Shown piece after piece: positions 44,428 through 53,402 of a DNA stretch of 64,000 bases. The stretch spans positions 496,001 to 560,000 of the forward strand of contig JAXLTY010000001.1 in the NCBI GenBank assembly GCA_046329815.1, given 5' to 3'. How positions within the stretch are numbered: position 1 is the first letter of the stretch; each line of letters opens with the position of its first letter. The translations under genes and the position numbers were made by a program. The stretch comes from JADJSS01 sp046329815. GTDB lineage: Bacteria; Bacteroidota; Bacteroidia; Chitinophagales; JADIYW01. The notes beneath the pieces were generated by a model. It searched no databases. It worked only from the letters and a program-made list of their open reading frames with translations, and was not told the origin of the DNA.

Positions 44428-46050
44428 TTATTTTACAAAATTATTTTGTGAATTTATTTTTAACTTCTCATCCAGCAGTACAAAATAATTACTCATCGAT
44501 GCATCCAAATCATCTATATTTATTGGTGTTAAGTTCATATTCATTCCATCTGCATTTTCATTCACAAATCTGATCTGCAGAATATCTGCTAACTGTAAAA
44601 TCTGCATTAAAATAAATTCACGGTAAGCAATTTCTTCTTTATAGTTGTAAATCTTATACGTATAGCTAATAAAAATTATATTTCCTTTGGTGCTGATATT
44701 GGATAAGAATACTTCTATAGAAGAATTTTTAGTGTATGGATGTTTCAGTAAAACAGTACGAATACCTTCAATAAAACGTTCTATTTTATACAACGGTGTA
44801 TCGTGTTGTATCGTAATTTCTGTTTTAAATTTTCTGAATACCCGATAACCTTTATTATCAATTGTCATTTCAGATAATTTCGCATTAGCAATATAAATAA
44901 CAGAATCATTCGCGGTTTTAATACGTGTGGAACGAAAACCAACTTCTAAAACAGTGCCTTCAAAATTATCGCTGCTAATCATATCGCCAATACGGAATGG
45001 TTTATCAATAAAGATCATTATCGATGCAATAAAGTTCTTTACGGTATCTTGTGCAGCCAACGCTAATGCCAAACCGCCGACAGACAAACCTGCGATGATG
45101 GTCGCCAGATTTACATCTAATGTGTTTAACACAAAAAATAAACCCAAAAAGACAACCATAAATTTCATGAATTTCTGCAAAATAACAACGATCTGGTCGT
45201 CCCATTGTACAGATGTTCTGTCGGAATATTTTTTTGCATAAAACAGAAATAATTCTACCAACTTATACACGATTAATACCATCAAAGAAGCTGCGACAAA
45301 AGAAATTCCTTTTATTGTCGGAATGGAATATTTTGGATTTATAAATAAAGTTGGCAGAAAGATTTGCAGCACTTTTACACCAACCCAAGTGGAAAATAGA
45401 TTAGATACCGTTTTTATTTTGTCCTGATCCTGAACCTCATTTACATATTTTCTGAATAAAACTTTATTGAACAAGAAGCGAAAGAAATATTTCAGTAAAA
45501 AGAAACAAAATAAAAAGACTGATAAAACAATGCCAATTCCAATCCATTGCCATAAATGCAGCCTGAAAACAATTTTATCTTCAATAAAACTGAACCATTT
45601 TGCCCAAATATTAGAACCAAACGGAAAAATCTTTGCATGTATTCTGCTCAATGCATCAACGGTATATTGTGAATAGTACCACTTATCGCCTACTTTTTCT
45701 ACAAAAACTTCCGGTAATTTATCGTACAGCACATATATATTTCGTCGTGTTGCAGAATCTACAAAGTCAGGATTACTCGGAATTTTACTGGTCATTGCAT
45801 TCACATCAATTCCTTTTCCATTCAGTATTTCGTACAACGTTTTTGCAGCTTTAATTCGCTCTTTTTTGCGGGTAATATGAAAAGATTCGGCTGCTTTTAA
45901 TTCGTCATAATGGTTTTTATTCAGATAATAAGTATGATTATACACCACATCATACGGCGAATTATTGGCTTCAATTTCGAGCGAAAATGAATTTTTTCCT
46001 AAAAAAAGGAAGCAAATCAGCACAATTTTTAAAAATATCTTCTTATTCAT
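44428..46050 (-). CDS. MscS family mechanosensitive ion channel
   Basis: Inner-membrane channel of about 540 residues that opens under membrane tension to release solutes. ATG 46050 (MNKKIFLKIV) is preferred to the one at 46068 because it directly opens a signal-like hydrophobic segment. The N-terminal 150 residues are periplasmic, then about four membrane helices lead to the MscS core with the pore-lining helix AGLSVGGLALALAAQDT and the following KNFIASIMIFIDKPFRIGD beta domain. The extra N-terminal domain makes it longer than E. coli MscS and closer to the YbdG/YnaI type. It stands alone, convergent to the giant surface gene. Confidence 0.9.
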   Translation of the reverse strand: MNKKIFLKIVLICFLFLGKNSFSLEIEANNSPYDVVYNHTYYLNKNHYDELKAAESFHITRKKERIKAAKTLYEILNGKGIDVNAMTSKIPSNPDFVDSATRRNIYVLYDKLPEVFVEKVGDKWYYSQYTVDALSRIHAKIFPFGSNIWAKWFSFIEDKIVFRLHLWQWIGIGIVLSVFLFCFFLLKYFFRFLFNKVLFRKYVNEVQDQDKIKTVSNLFSTWVGVKVLQIFLPTLFINPKYSIPTIKGISFVAASLMVLIVYKLVELFLFYAKKYSDRTSVQWDDQIVVILQKFMKFMVVFLGLFFVLNTLDVNLATIIAGLSVGGLALALAAQDTVKNFIASIMIFIDKPFRIGDMISSDNFEGTVLEVGFRSTRIKTANDSVIYIANAKLSEMTIDNKGYRVFRKFKTEITIQHDTPLYKIERFIEGIRTVLLKHPYTKNSSIEVFLSNISTKGNIIFISYTYKIYNYKEEIAYREFILMQILQLADILQIRFVNENADGMNMNLTPINIDDLDASMSNYFVLLDEKLKINSQNNFVK

Positions 46051-46177
46051 AAGACAAAAATACGCCAAAAATTAGCTTTTTTTTCTTAAATTATATTTTT
46101 CGTAAAAAAAATTAAAAATTATTAGTATTGATAATCAACAACTTAAAAATTATTTTGTTAAATTTTACTACTATGTG

Positions 46178-46209
46178 TTGCATAATACCTTTTTTTGTGT
46201 GTATATTTG
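46178..46209 (+). promoter_or_regulatory. Promoter of the PadR/PspC cluster
   Basis: TTG at 46178-46180 and TATATTTG at 46202-46209, a perfect TAnnTTTG -7 box with a 21-bp spacer, slightly longer than the usual 19. It lies 43 bp ahead of the first ATG of the cluster. Confidence 0.6.
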
Positions 46210-46252
46210 CATTGTCAATTACTAAGTAAAACAAAATTTAAAAAATAAACAC

Positions 46253-46597
46253 ATGAACAATTTAATTATCGCAGCTATCACATTCGTAATGTTACCTGCA
46301 CTTTCGAAACAAGCTTTAGCAAATTCTACTAAAGAAAGTAAAACAGCTAAAACAGAAATTATGGTAGAAAAACCAAATTTTTCAAACATCATCACTGAAA
46401 CTGAAAAAGCACCGGAAATGACATCGGTAAATGTAGATTACATTATCGACGAAAACGGAAAAGCGTTTATCACCTATTTAGATGGTGAAAGTGAGTCTGC
46501 AAAAAATGAGGTTTTGAAATTTATTGAGAACACTACTTACAATTTTAATATTACACCAGGAAAAATTTATTCAATGAAATTATTATTGAATAAATAA
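46253..46597 (+). CDS. Small exported protein, first gene of the PadR/PspC cluster
   Basis: Protein of 114 residues with a signal peptide ending near ALSKQALA. The mature part has a compact strand-rich segment (VNVDYIIDENGKAFITYLDG) but no recognised family. It is separated by 29 bp from the next small exported protein and has its own promoter at 46178-46209. The gene order suggests a role in the same envelope response as the PadR and PspC proteins downstream. Confidence 0.65.
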   Translation: MNNLIIAAITFVMLPALSKQALANSTKESKTAKTEIMVEKPNFSNIITETEKAPEMTSVNVDYIIDENGKAFITYLDGESESAKNEVLKFIENTTYNFNITPGKIYSMKLLLNK

Positions 46598-46626
46598 AAA
46601 ATTAATTAACTCATAAAAAGTCAATC

Positions 46627-46938
46627 ATGAAAAAGAACATCATTATAGCACTTTTACTGTTTACAGTTTCGTTTGGCTTTGCCGAAAATGAAAACTCGAA
46701 AAAATCAAATTTACACATCAATGCAGATTTGACAATTGACGGTAAAAAAGTTTCATTTGACCTGAATAACATCAGCGAAGAAAAAATGAAAGAAGCTGCC
46801 AGAGCATTTATCAGAAGTTATTACAAGAACAACAAAGAAAAAAGAGAAGCATTGTTAAAAATATTAGAGAAAGAAAATGCAAAATTCAATATCAGCACGG
46901 ATAAAGACGGCAATATAATTATTAACGAAATTAAATAA
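46627..46938 (+). CDS. Small exported protein, second gene of the PadR/PspC cluster
   Basis: Protein of 103 residues with a signal peptide (MKKNIIIALLLFTVSFGFAE). The mature part is a beta-hairpin-like stretch (NADLTIDGKKVSFDLNN), a charged helix rich in Lys and Glu, and a last strand (ISTDKDGNIIINEIK). No family is recognised. It is followed 8 bp later by the PadR gene, so it is co-transcribed with it. Confidence 0.65.
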   Translation: MKKNIIIALLLFTVSFGFAENENSKKSNLHINADLTIDGKKVSFDLNNISEEKMKEAARAFIRSYYKNNKEKREALLKILEKENAKFNISTDKDGNIIINEIK

Positions 46939-46946
46939 ACAAACAC

Positions 46947-47330
46947 ATGACGACACAACCATCATCAGCGTTTAGTATCGAAAATACAAAAGTACAAATG
47001 CGAAAAGGCATTTTGGAATTCTGTATTTTGGGTATTATTTCACGCGGCGAAGTATATGCTTCCGATATTTTAGATGCTTTAAGAAATGCGAACATGTTAG
47101 TAGTGGAAGGCACTGTTTATCCATTATTAACGCGTTTAAAAAATGCAGGTTTACTGACTTACGAGTGGAAAGAATCTACATCAGGACCGCCAAGAAAATA
47201 CTTCACACTCACAGAAAGCGGAAGAGCTTCATTAGATGAATTGACCGCAACTTGGGACGAACTGGCAATAGCTGTAAACTCAGCAGTTCAATCCAGCAGA
47301 AATGAAACCGAATCAACCAATCAAATCTAA
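46947..47330 (+). CDS. PadR family transcriptional regulator
   Basis: Winged-helix repressor of 127 residues. The DNA-binding domain (about 10-90) shows MRKGILEFCILGIISRGEVY, the turn EGTVYPLLTRLKNAGLL and the wing RKYFTLTESGRASL, all typical of the short (PadR-s1) subfamily. Such regulators usually repress their own operon and respond to envelope stress or small ligands. It lies between small exported proteins and a PspC-domain membrane protein, an arrangement that recurs in bacteria, and probably controls this cluster from the promoter at 46178-46209. Confidence 0.9.
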   Translation: MTTQPSSAFSIENTKVQMRKGILEFCILGIISRGEVYASDILDALRNANMLVVEGTVYPLLTRLKNAGLLTYEWKESTSGPPRKYFTLTESGRASLDELTATWDELAIAVNSAVQSSRNETESTNQI

Positions 47331-47361
47331 ATCAACCAATCATCATAAATAAAAAAATATC

Positions 47362-49185
47362 ATGAACAAGACATTCACCATAAACTTAGCTAACCAGATT
47401 TTCAACATCAATGATGATGCCTATGAAACATTGTTAGCATACTTTGGTTCCTTAGATAAATTCTATGCGAACGAAGAAGGTAAAGACGAAATTATTTCCG
47501 ATATCAAAGACCGTTTTGCAGAATTATTTTTAGCAAAAGGTAAAAATCATATTATTACAAAAGAAGATGCAGATCTGGTAATTGGTATGATGGGAAAACC
47601 ACAGGAATTTGATGAAGAAAAAAATGAACAACAACAACAAACTGCCGAACAAAATTATTCTTCAACAACAGTAAATACAGGCAACAACGTAAAAACAGGC
47701 AAACGTTTATATCGCGATACAGATGAGCCGATCATTGCAGGTGTGGCTTCCGGTTTAAGCGCATATTTTGGAATCGATGATCCGATCTGGATTCGTATTG
47801 CGTTTATCATATTTACAGTGGTTGGTTTTGGCTCACCGGTGTTAGTTTATATTATACTTTGGATTATTATGCCTGAAGCACAAACTTCAGCACAGAAATT
47901 AGAAATGAAAGGCGAGCCAATTAACTTATCTAATATTGAAAAAACGATCAAAGACGAAACGGATAAAGTACAAAACAACTTGAAAAACAATAAAGGCGCG
48001 TTAGCACAAATTATCGGATTTTTAGGTTTATTGGTTAAATACTTTTTCAAATTTTTACTGTATATCGGTATATTTATTATCGGTGTTGTAGTTTTAGGAT
48101 TATTAATCGCGTTATTTGCGACTACATTTGGCGCCGGTATTGGCTTATTATTTGGCACACCATTGGCCTCTAAATATTTCTTTGATTCAAACTCTTACGC
48201 TTGGCTGATTTCCATCGGTGCAATTTTAGTTTCTATAATTCCATTTATTTTGGTTATAACAGGTATTGTACATCTGGTTTCAAAAACATCAAAACCATTT
48301 AAAAAACAATTAGTGTTGCCTTTATTTGGTTTATTTATGTTCGGTTTGTTATTATTAAATATAGCTTATCAAAACGGCAAAAGTTTAATACAGGAACACA
48401 AGAAAGTAACACAGCATGTTCCGATCAATTATACATCCAGCTTAGATACGATACAATTGGCGATTGCTTACACCGACAAAAGTGAAGATGATTTAAATTT
48501 TAGTTTCAATTCTTTTGGCAGTTTCTTAAAATTCGTTTCGAATGACCACGAATTGAGAATTCCTGTTGACATTGAAATTTATCCAAGCAATTCAGATTCT
48601 CTGGTTATATTAAAAGAATTTTCAGCGCAAGGCAAAAATGAGAAAGAAGCACTGATCAATGCTTCTGCTATTACGCATACCATATCGCAAGTCAATAACA
48701 AATTCATTATCGATCCGTTTTTAGAATTTAATTCTGCAAAGAATAAATTCAGAAATCAAAAATTAACGATTAAGGTTTTTGTTCCGGAAGGCAAAGTAAT
48801 ACGATGGAATGAAAAAGTGGAAGATTTTATGGATGAAGATAAATTACCAATTAATTGGGAAAGTTTAAGAAACGGAACAAATCAACTGGCGCCACTTGCA
48901 CCACTTTCGCCAACGCCGCCAACGCCACCGACACCAAAAAATTTACAAATCAAATTAAACGATGGTAAAGATTCTTCTAAAATAACAATCAACATAGAAA
49001 GCAATAACGAAGATGTAAACGATGCGTTAGATAAAGCTCAGGAAAAGATAAATGAAGCACTCGAAAACGCTGCAGAATTACAAGAAGAAATGCAAGATTC
49101 TATAGAAGAAAGAATCAATATCAGATTAGGTCGTGAACATTATATTTTTAAAATGGTAAACGGCGAATTAATTCCTCTGGATTAA
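47362..49185 (+). CDS. PspC-domain membrane protein
   Basis: Membrane protein of 607 residues. It starts with a cytoplasmic domain (about 1-90) that looks like the helical sensor parts partnered with PadR regulators, followed by a PspC domain (about 113-173; YRDTDEPIIAGVASGLSAYF and a membrane helix ending LWIIMPEA), three or four further membrane helices (about 210-340), and a large C-terminal part of beta-strand character that ends in a Pro-rich linker (PLSPTPPTPPTPK) and a helical tail. PspC senses envelope stress in the phage-shock response. PadR upstream may respond to its state (inference). Confidence 0.85.
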   Translation: MNKTFTINLANQIFNINDDAYETLLAYFGSLDKFYANEEGKDEIISDIKDRFAELFLAKGKNHIITKEDADLVIGMMGKPQEFDEEKNEQQQQTAEQNYSSTTVNTGNNVKTGKRLYRDTDEPIIAGVASGLSAYFGIDDPIWIRIAFIIFTVVGFGSPVLVYIILWIIMPEAQTSAQKLEMKGEPINLSNIEKTIKDETDKVQNNLKNNKGALAQIIGFLGLLVKYFFKFLLYIGIFIIGVVVLGLLIALFATTFGAGIGLLFGTPLASKYFFDSNSYAWLISIGAILVSIIPFILVITGIVHLVSKTSKPFKKQLVLPLFGLFMFGLLLLNIAYQNGKSLIQEHKKVTQHVPINYTSSLDTIQLAIAYTDKSEDDLNFSFNSFGSFLKFVSNDHELRIPVDIEIYPSNSDSLVILKEFSAQGKNEKEALINASAITHTISQVNNKFIIDPFLEFNSAKNKFRNQKLTIKVFVPEGKVIRWNEKVEDFMDEDKLPINWESLRNGTNQLAPLAPLSPTPPTPPTPKNLQIKLNDGKDSSKITINIESNNEDVNDALDKAQEKINEALENAAELQEEMQDSIEERINIRLGREHYIFKMVNGELIPLD

Positions 49186-49302
49186 ACGTTAAAAAGTATT
49201 AAAGTCAGGCAACTTTGTAATAGGTTGCTTGTCTTTAACACTAATAAAAAAAACAGCAAAACAATATTTAAAACAATTTCTTAAAACTTAAAAAAAATCA
49301 AA

Positions 49303-49719
49303 ATGAAAAAGTTATCACTTTTGATAGCAGTAGGAAGTTTTGTCTTCTTATCTATCGCAAAACCAACAGTAGATGTTTCAACGTTTGAAACGTACAGCCA
49401 ACAAATGCAGGCAATGGCAACCAAATACATTGCAGAACAAAAATTTGAAAACGCTGACAAAGCAATTGTAAAATGGTTAGCTACTTACAATGCATTATCA
49501 GCAAAAGACAAAGAAACGTACAAAGCAGTTTATGCTGATATTATGATTGAAAAAGCAAAAGCATTAACGCAAATCAATCAACATTACGATGCATTGGTTT
49601 GCCTGAAAACTGCAGTAAAAAATGGCTATTCAAATGCTCAACTATTAAACACAGATGCTAATCTATCTGCTTTAAAAACTTACAGCGAGTTTGCTAAGAT
49701 AGTTGGCAGCATTAAATAA
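49303..49719 (+). CDS. Small exported helical-repeat protein
   Basis: Protein of 138 residues with a signal peptide (MKKLSLLIAVGSFVFLSIA). The mature part is helical and resembles two or three TPR-like hairpins (FENADKAIVKWLATYNAL, HYDALVCLKTAVKNGYSNA). Likely periplasmic. No partner can be named. It lies 117 bp after the PspC gene and is the last gene before a terminator. Confidence 0.7.
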   Translation: MKKLSLLIAVGSFVFLSIAKPTVDVSTFETYSQQMQAMATKYIAEQKFENADKAIVKWLATYNALSAKDKETYKAVYADIMIEKAKALTQINQHYDALVCLKTAVKNGYSNAQLLNTDANLSALKTYSEFAKIVGSIK

Positions 49720-49752
49720 AAACCTTCCTTTTTTTTTATTAAATGATGTTGG

Positions 49753-49776
49753 ACGTGCGTATAAAAATACGCACGT
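49753..49776 (+). terminator. Terminator after the PadR/PspC cluster
   Basis: ACGTGCGTA (49753-49761) with TACGCACGT (49768-49776), followed by TTCCTTTT. Confidence 0.8.
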
Positions 49777-49797
49777 TTCCTTTTATAATAGTTAATA

Positions 49798-49825
49798 AAA
49801 AAGGATTGCTTACGCAATCCTTTTT
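49798..49825 (-). terminator. Terminator of sppA
   Basis: AAGGATTGC (49801-49809), loop TTAC, GCAATCCTT (49814-49822), with flanking A and T runs. On the minus strand it follows the sppA stop codon by 25 bp. Confidence 0.85.
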
Positions 49826-49849
49826 ACTTTGAAATATTGTTTATATTGA

Positions 49850-51625
49850 TTACTTCACCGTAATATCGTATGGAACTTTGTATTGCAACACACCTAATGA
49901 TTTGATACGTTCAATTTGTTTCATATATAAAATTTGCGGTGTCAGATTTTTAATCATTTCAGTTGCATTATCTTTATCGTCATCGCCAAAAATGCTGCTT
50001 GAAATACTTTCAAACATCGTCTTTTCTTTCGGATAATTCACCACTTCTGCTTCTTTGATCTTTGCCAGTTCTTTTACTTTTTCAATGGCCAGTTCCAAAC
50101 CGCCAAGTTCATCTACTAAGCCGATATTTTTAGCATCTTGTCCGGTCCAAACTCTGCCACGCGCAATTTTATTCACCGCAGCAGTATCCATTTTTCTGCC
50201 ATCAGAAACTCTGTTTAAAAATATAGCATAACCATGTTCTACATTTTGCTGAACACGTTTTAACTCAACGTCGTCCCAATCATTGGTTGTATTAAAGAAA
50301 TTTGCGTGTTTAGCAGTAGTTACTTCATCAAATGTAATTCCAACTTTGTCATTCAATGCTTTTCTTAAATTCGGCACCAGACCAAAAATACCTATAGAAC
50401 CGGTAATGGTATTTGGCTGCGCGATAATTTTATCAGCAATAGCGGAAATGTAATAACCACCTGAAGCAGCATAGTCGCCCATAGAAACTACGATAGGTTT
50501 CTTTAATTTTAATCTTTTTAACTGATGATAGATTTGTTCGGAAGCAAATGCGCTGCCGCCTGGTGAATTTACACGCAACACCACACCTTTTACATCATCA
50601 TCTTTTTCAATTTGCTGCAACATCTTTACATACGCTTCGCCGCCAACCGTTCCATCATCTGATTTGCTGTCATTGATCTCGCCTTCAGCATATACTACTG
50701 CAATCTTAGTTGCTTTTTCTGCTTTACTTTTTTCTTTTACAATATCTTTATATTTATTGTATGAGATCATTGCAAGATCGGCATCTTTTTTATAACCTAA
50801 TTTAGTTTTAATTTCTTCTTTTACTTCATCTTCGTATTTCATAGCTGTCGCCAGGTGATATTTCACGGCATCATTAGCATTCATCACCAATAAATTATCT
50901 TGTATATGTTGTAAAGAATCCACCGGAACTTTGGTTAGTTTGCTTAAGTCAGTCATGTATTCACCTGAAATATCTTTCAATAATTCTGTATTCTGTACTC
51001 TGTCTTCAGGACTCATATCTGTGCGTCTGTAACCTTCTGTCGCACTTTTATACTCGCCTACATAAAACACTTTAAATTCAATGCCTAATTTATCAAACAA
51101 ACCTTTCATGTATTCGCGTTGAACGGCAAAACCATCGAACTCACAATCACCTAATGGATTGATAAAAAACTTGTCTGCAACATTATTCAATAATAAACAT
51201 TTTTCTGTTGTTGAATTAGAATATGAGTAAATAAACTTACCTGATTTTTTAAAGTCTTCCAGCGCACTTTTCAAATCATATAATGTCGCCGGTCCGGTGG
51301 AAATTTCATCTACATTCAGAAAAATTCCTTTGATATGGTCATCTGATTTTGCGTATTTAATTACATTTTTCAATTCAAACAAACCAATAGTCGGTTCATC
51401 GGACACAGAACCGGAAAGCGCTGACATCGGACTCAGATTACGGAACGGATTGGTATATGCTCTGTCGGTAATTTCGCCTTTTAATGTCAAATTCAAAATA
51501 GAATTGGCTTCCAATTTTGGTGCTTGCTCACCACCTAAGCTTCCTACTATAAAAAAGAAAAAAATAAATGTTGCAAAACAGATAGCCAACAAACAGGCAA
51601 AAAAGATTTTAAAGAAATTTCTCAT
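49850..51625 (-). CDS. sppA: Signal peptide peptidase SppA (long form)
   Basis: Inner-membrane serine protease of 591 residues that degrades cleaved signal peptides at the periplasmic face. An N-terminal membrane anchor (about 5-28) precedes two S49 domains, the arrangement of the 67-kDa type. The catalytic pair is Lys193 in GEYKSATE of the first domain and Ser388 in GDYAASGGYYIS of the second, as expected for a Ser/Lys dyad. VLRVNSPGGSAFAS forms part of the oxyanion region. It is divergent from folK, with 108 bp between the starts. Confidence 0.93.
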   Translation of the reverse strand: MRNFFKIFFACLLAICFATFIFFFFIVGSLGGEQAPKLEANSILNLTLKGEITDRAYTNPFRNLSPMSALSGSVSDEPTIGLFELKNVIKYAKSDDHIKGIFLNVDEISTGPATLYDLKSALEDFKKSGKFIYSYSNSTTEKCLLLNNVADKFFINPLGDCEFDGFAVQREYMKGLFDKLGIEFKVFYVGEYKSATEGYRRTDMSPEDRVQNTELLKDISGEYMTDLSKLTKVPVDSLQHIQDNLLVMNANDAVKYHLATAMKYEDEVKEEIKTKLGYKKDADLAMISYNKYKDIVKEKSKAEKATKIAVVYAEGEINDSKSDDGTVGGEAYVKMLQQIEKDDDVKGVVLRVNSPGGSAFASEQIYHQLKRLKLKKPIVVSMGDYAASGGYYISAIADKIIAQPNTITGSIGIFGLVPNLRKALNDKVGITFDEVTTAKHANFFNTTNDWDDVELKRVQQNVEHGYAIFLNRVSDGRKMDTAAVNKIARGRVWTGQDAKNIGLVDELGGLELAIEKVKELAKIKEAEVVNYPKEKTMFESISSSIFGDDDKDNATEMIKNLTPQILYMKQIERIKSLGVLQYKVPYDITVK

Positions 51626-51733
51626 AAATATTTTTTAATAAATGAAATTATAAAACGGGTAACAATTCACTAATAACTATTATCTTCATTTTAAAGTTCA
51701 AAATTAATTGTTATTATTGAAAAAATACCACGA

Positions 51734-52219
51734 TTGAAGATTGTTTATTTGTTACTAGGATCCAACAAAGGCAACCGTTTGAAATTCCTGTTGCTTGCTG
51801 AATATTTTATTGCGAACCATGCTGGCGAAATCACCAAAAAATCGGCAATTTATGAAACTGCACCATGGGCAAAGCTGAATCAGCCGACTTATTTAAATCA
51901 GGCATTAGAAATAAAAACTGATAAATCGCCTTTACAATTACTTAAAATCTTACAAAAAATAGAAAAAAATTTAGGAAGAACAAACAAAGGAAATTACTCG
52001 GCACGCACTATAGATATTGACATTTTGCTGTACGATGATATTGTTTTTAATGCAAAAAATCTGTCCATTCCGCATCCGCGACTGCACTTGCGGAATTTTA
52101 CACTGCAGCCATTGCTCGAACTCAACAAAACTTATACACATCCTGTTTTACATGAGTCGATAGAAGAATTGGCAAAAGTTTGTAAAGATGACAGTAAAGT
52201 TGGTATTTTTAAACCATAA
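51734..52219 (+). CDS. folK: Dihydropterin pyrophosphokinase FolK
   Basis: Folate-pathway enzyme of 161 residues that transfers pyrophosphate from ATP to 6-hydroxymethyl-dihydropterin. All core motifs are visible: LGSNKGNRLKFL at the start, YETAPW and NQALEI in the middle, SARTIDIDILLYDD (the metal-binding Asp pair) and IPHPRLHLRNFTLQPL. It starts with TTG at 51734; no in-frame ATG lies at a suitable place. It is followed 49 bp later by a deoxynucleoside kinase. It is divergent from sppA. Confidence 0.93.
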   Translation: MKIVYLLLGSNKGNRLKFLLLAEYFIANHAGEITKKSAIYETAPWAKLNQPTYLNQALEIKTDKSPLQLLKILQKIEKNLGRTNKGNYSARTIDIDILLYDDIVFNAKNLSIPHPRLHLRNFTLQPLLELNKTYTHPVLHESIEELAKVCKDDSKVGIFKP

Positions 52220-52233
52220 ATAACTGAAAAAAA

Positions 52234-52259
52234 AGATGCTTCGTGCCTCAGCATGACAA
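52234..52259. repeat. AGATGCTTCG...CTCAGCATGACA short repeat
   Basis: The spacer between folK and the kinase gene contains AGATGCTTCG followed by TGCCTCAGCATGACAA. This combination, and its variants, is one I know from many other bacterial spacers as a short dispersed repeat. Only one copy is present in the window, so membership in a family here rests on that memory. Confidence 0.45.
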
Positions 52260-52268
52260 CAAAAGACT

Positions 52269-52928
52269 ATGATCTACAAATTCATCACGATAGAAGGCAA
52301 TATTGGCGCCGGCAAAACGACACTGGCTTCGCTATTGGCAGAAGAATTTAAAGGTCAGTTGATTTTGGAAGCGTTTGAAGACAATCCGTATTTACCGAAA
52401 TTTTATGAAGACAATTCCAAATATGCGTTGCAGTTAGAAATGTCATTTTTGATTGAGCGTTATCAGCAACTGACACGCATTTTCAGCGAACCGAATATTT
52501 TTTCCAATTTTACGGTAACCGATTATATGCTGAAAAAATGTTTGTTGTTTGCAAAAGTGAATTTGAGTAAACAAGAATACAAACTGTATAAACATTTTTT
52601 TGATCAGGTTTATAAAAAGCTACCGAAACCTGAAATTATTTTTTATTTGCATGCAGACACCGATCAGTTAATGCGCAACATCAGAAAGCGAGGTCGCGAA
52701 TATGAACAGAATATTTCGCGTGTTTATCTGAATCGTTTGGAACGCATGTACTTTGAATTTTTCAAGCAAAATCCGGAAAATAAATATGTGATTATTGATG
52801 TGAACGGCATCGACTGGATCAGTAATGTTTTTGCTTATCGACAACTTTTAAAATTGTTCGATCAGGAATATAAAATGGGTATGAATTTCGTAAAATTAGA
52901 GCAAGAAGAATTATTGCATTTGGAATAA
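52269..52928 (+). CDS. Deoxynucleoside kinase
   Basis: Salvage enzyme of 219 residues that phosphorylates deoxyadenosine, deoxyguanosine or related nucleosides. The P-loop GNIGAGKTT is at residues 10-18; the ILEAFEDNPYLPKFYED segment corresponds to the substrate Glu and nearby residues. RKRGREYEQ is the LID region with its arginines. The family length is normal. Specificity cannot be told from sequence alone. It follows folK by 49 bp, a pairing that I recall from other Bacteroidota. Confidence 0.9.
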   Translation: MIYKFITIEGNIGAGKTTLASLLAEEFKGQLILEAFEDNPYLPKFYEDNSKYALQLEMSFLIERYQQLTRIFSEPNIFSNFTVTDYMLKKCLLFAKVNLSKQEYKLYKHFFDQVYKKLPKPEIIFYLHADTDQLMRNIRKRGREYEQNISRVYLNRLERMYFEFFKQNPENKYVIIDVNGIDWISNVFAYRQLLKLFDQEYKMGMNFVKLEQEELLHLE

Positions 52929-52946
52929 GTAATAGCACGTATTATC

Positions 52947-53399
52947 ATGAAAGTTATAGAATTCGACATTAATAGTATTGAAACAACATTTAATGAGGCA
53001 AAAAATTATCTTTTTTCTATAAATAATGTCCATCATATAGTATATGAAAATTTTGATATAACCACATTCGATAGACTTAATAAAGAATTATTAACTACAA
53101 TAACAAAAAAATACATTATTTATTGTCTATGGTTGGGTGACACTAAAGAAACACTAATACCTAAATATGTTGGACATGCAAAGAATTCTATTTCAAGGCA
53201 AAGAATAAGAGCTCATTTTACGAAAAGGAATTTAGCAACAGGTTCACAACTTGATAATATCAAAGTAAATATAAAAAACAATTTTTTTGGCTTTTCATTT
53301 GTAGAGATTAAACCGTCTTTTATGCGAACTTCATTAGAAGAATGGTTGATAGTTAACTGCAAAAGAAATGATATGTTAGAGTGGAATAAAAAGGTCTAA
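52947..53399 (+). CDS. Putative GIY-YIG-like protein
   Basis: Protein of 150 residues. IIYCLW (57-62) and KYVGHAK (73-79) resemble the two strands of GIY-YIG nucleases; Arg86 or Arg88 in RQRIRAHF and Glu131 or Glu132 in SLEEWLI would be the catalytic arginine and glutamate. The match is loose and the loop between the two strands is longer than usual. It has low GC and lies 18 bp after the kinase gene, with its stop 3 bp from the convergent lipoprotein gene. The role is unknown; it may be a selfish or defence-linked nuclease. Confidence 0.45.
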   Translation: MKVIEFDINSIETTFNEAKNYLFSINNVHHIVYENFDITTFDRLNKELLTTITKKYIIYCLWLGDTKETLIPKYVGHAKNSISRQRIRAHFTKRNLATGSQLDNIKVNIKNNFFGFSFVEIKPSFMRTSLEEWLIVNCKRNDMLEWNKKV

Positions 53400-53402
53400 A
53401 TA

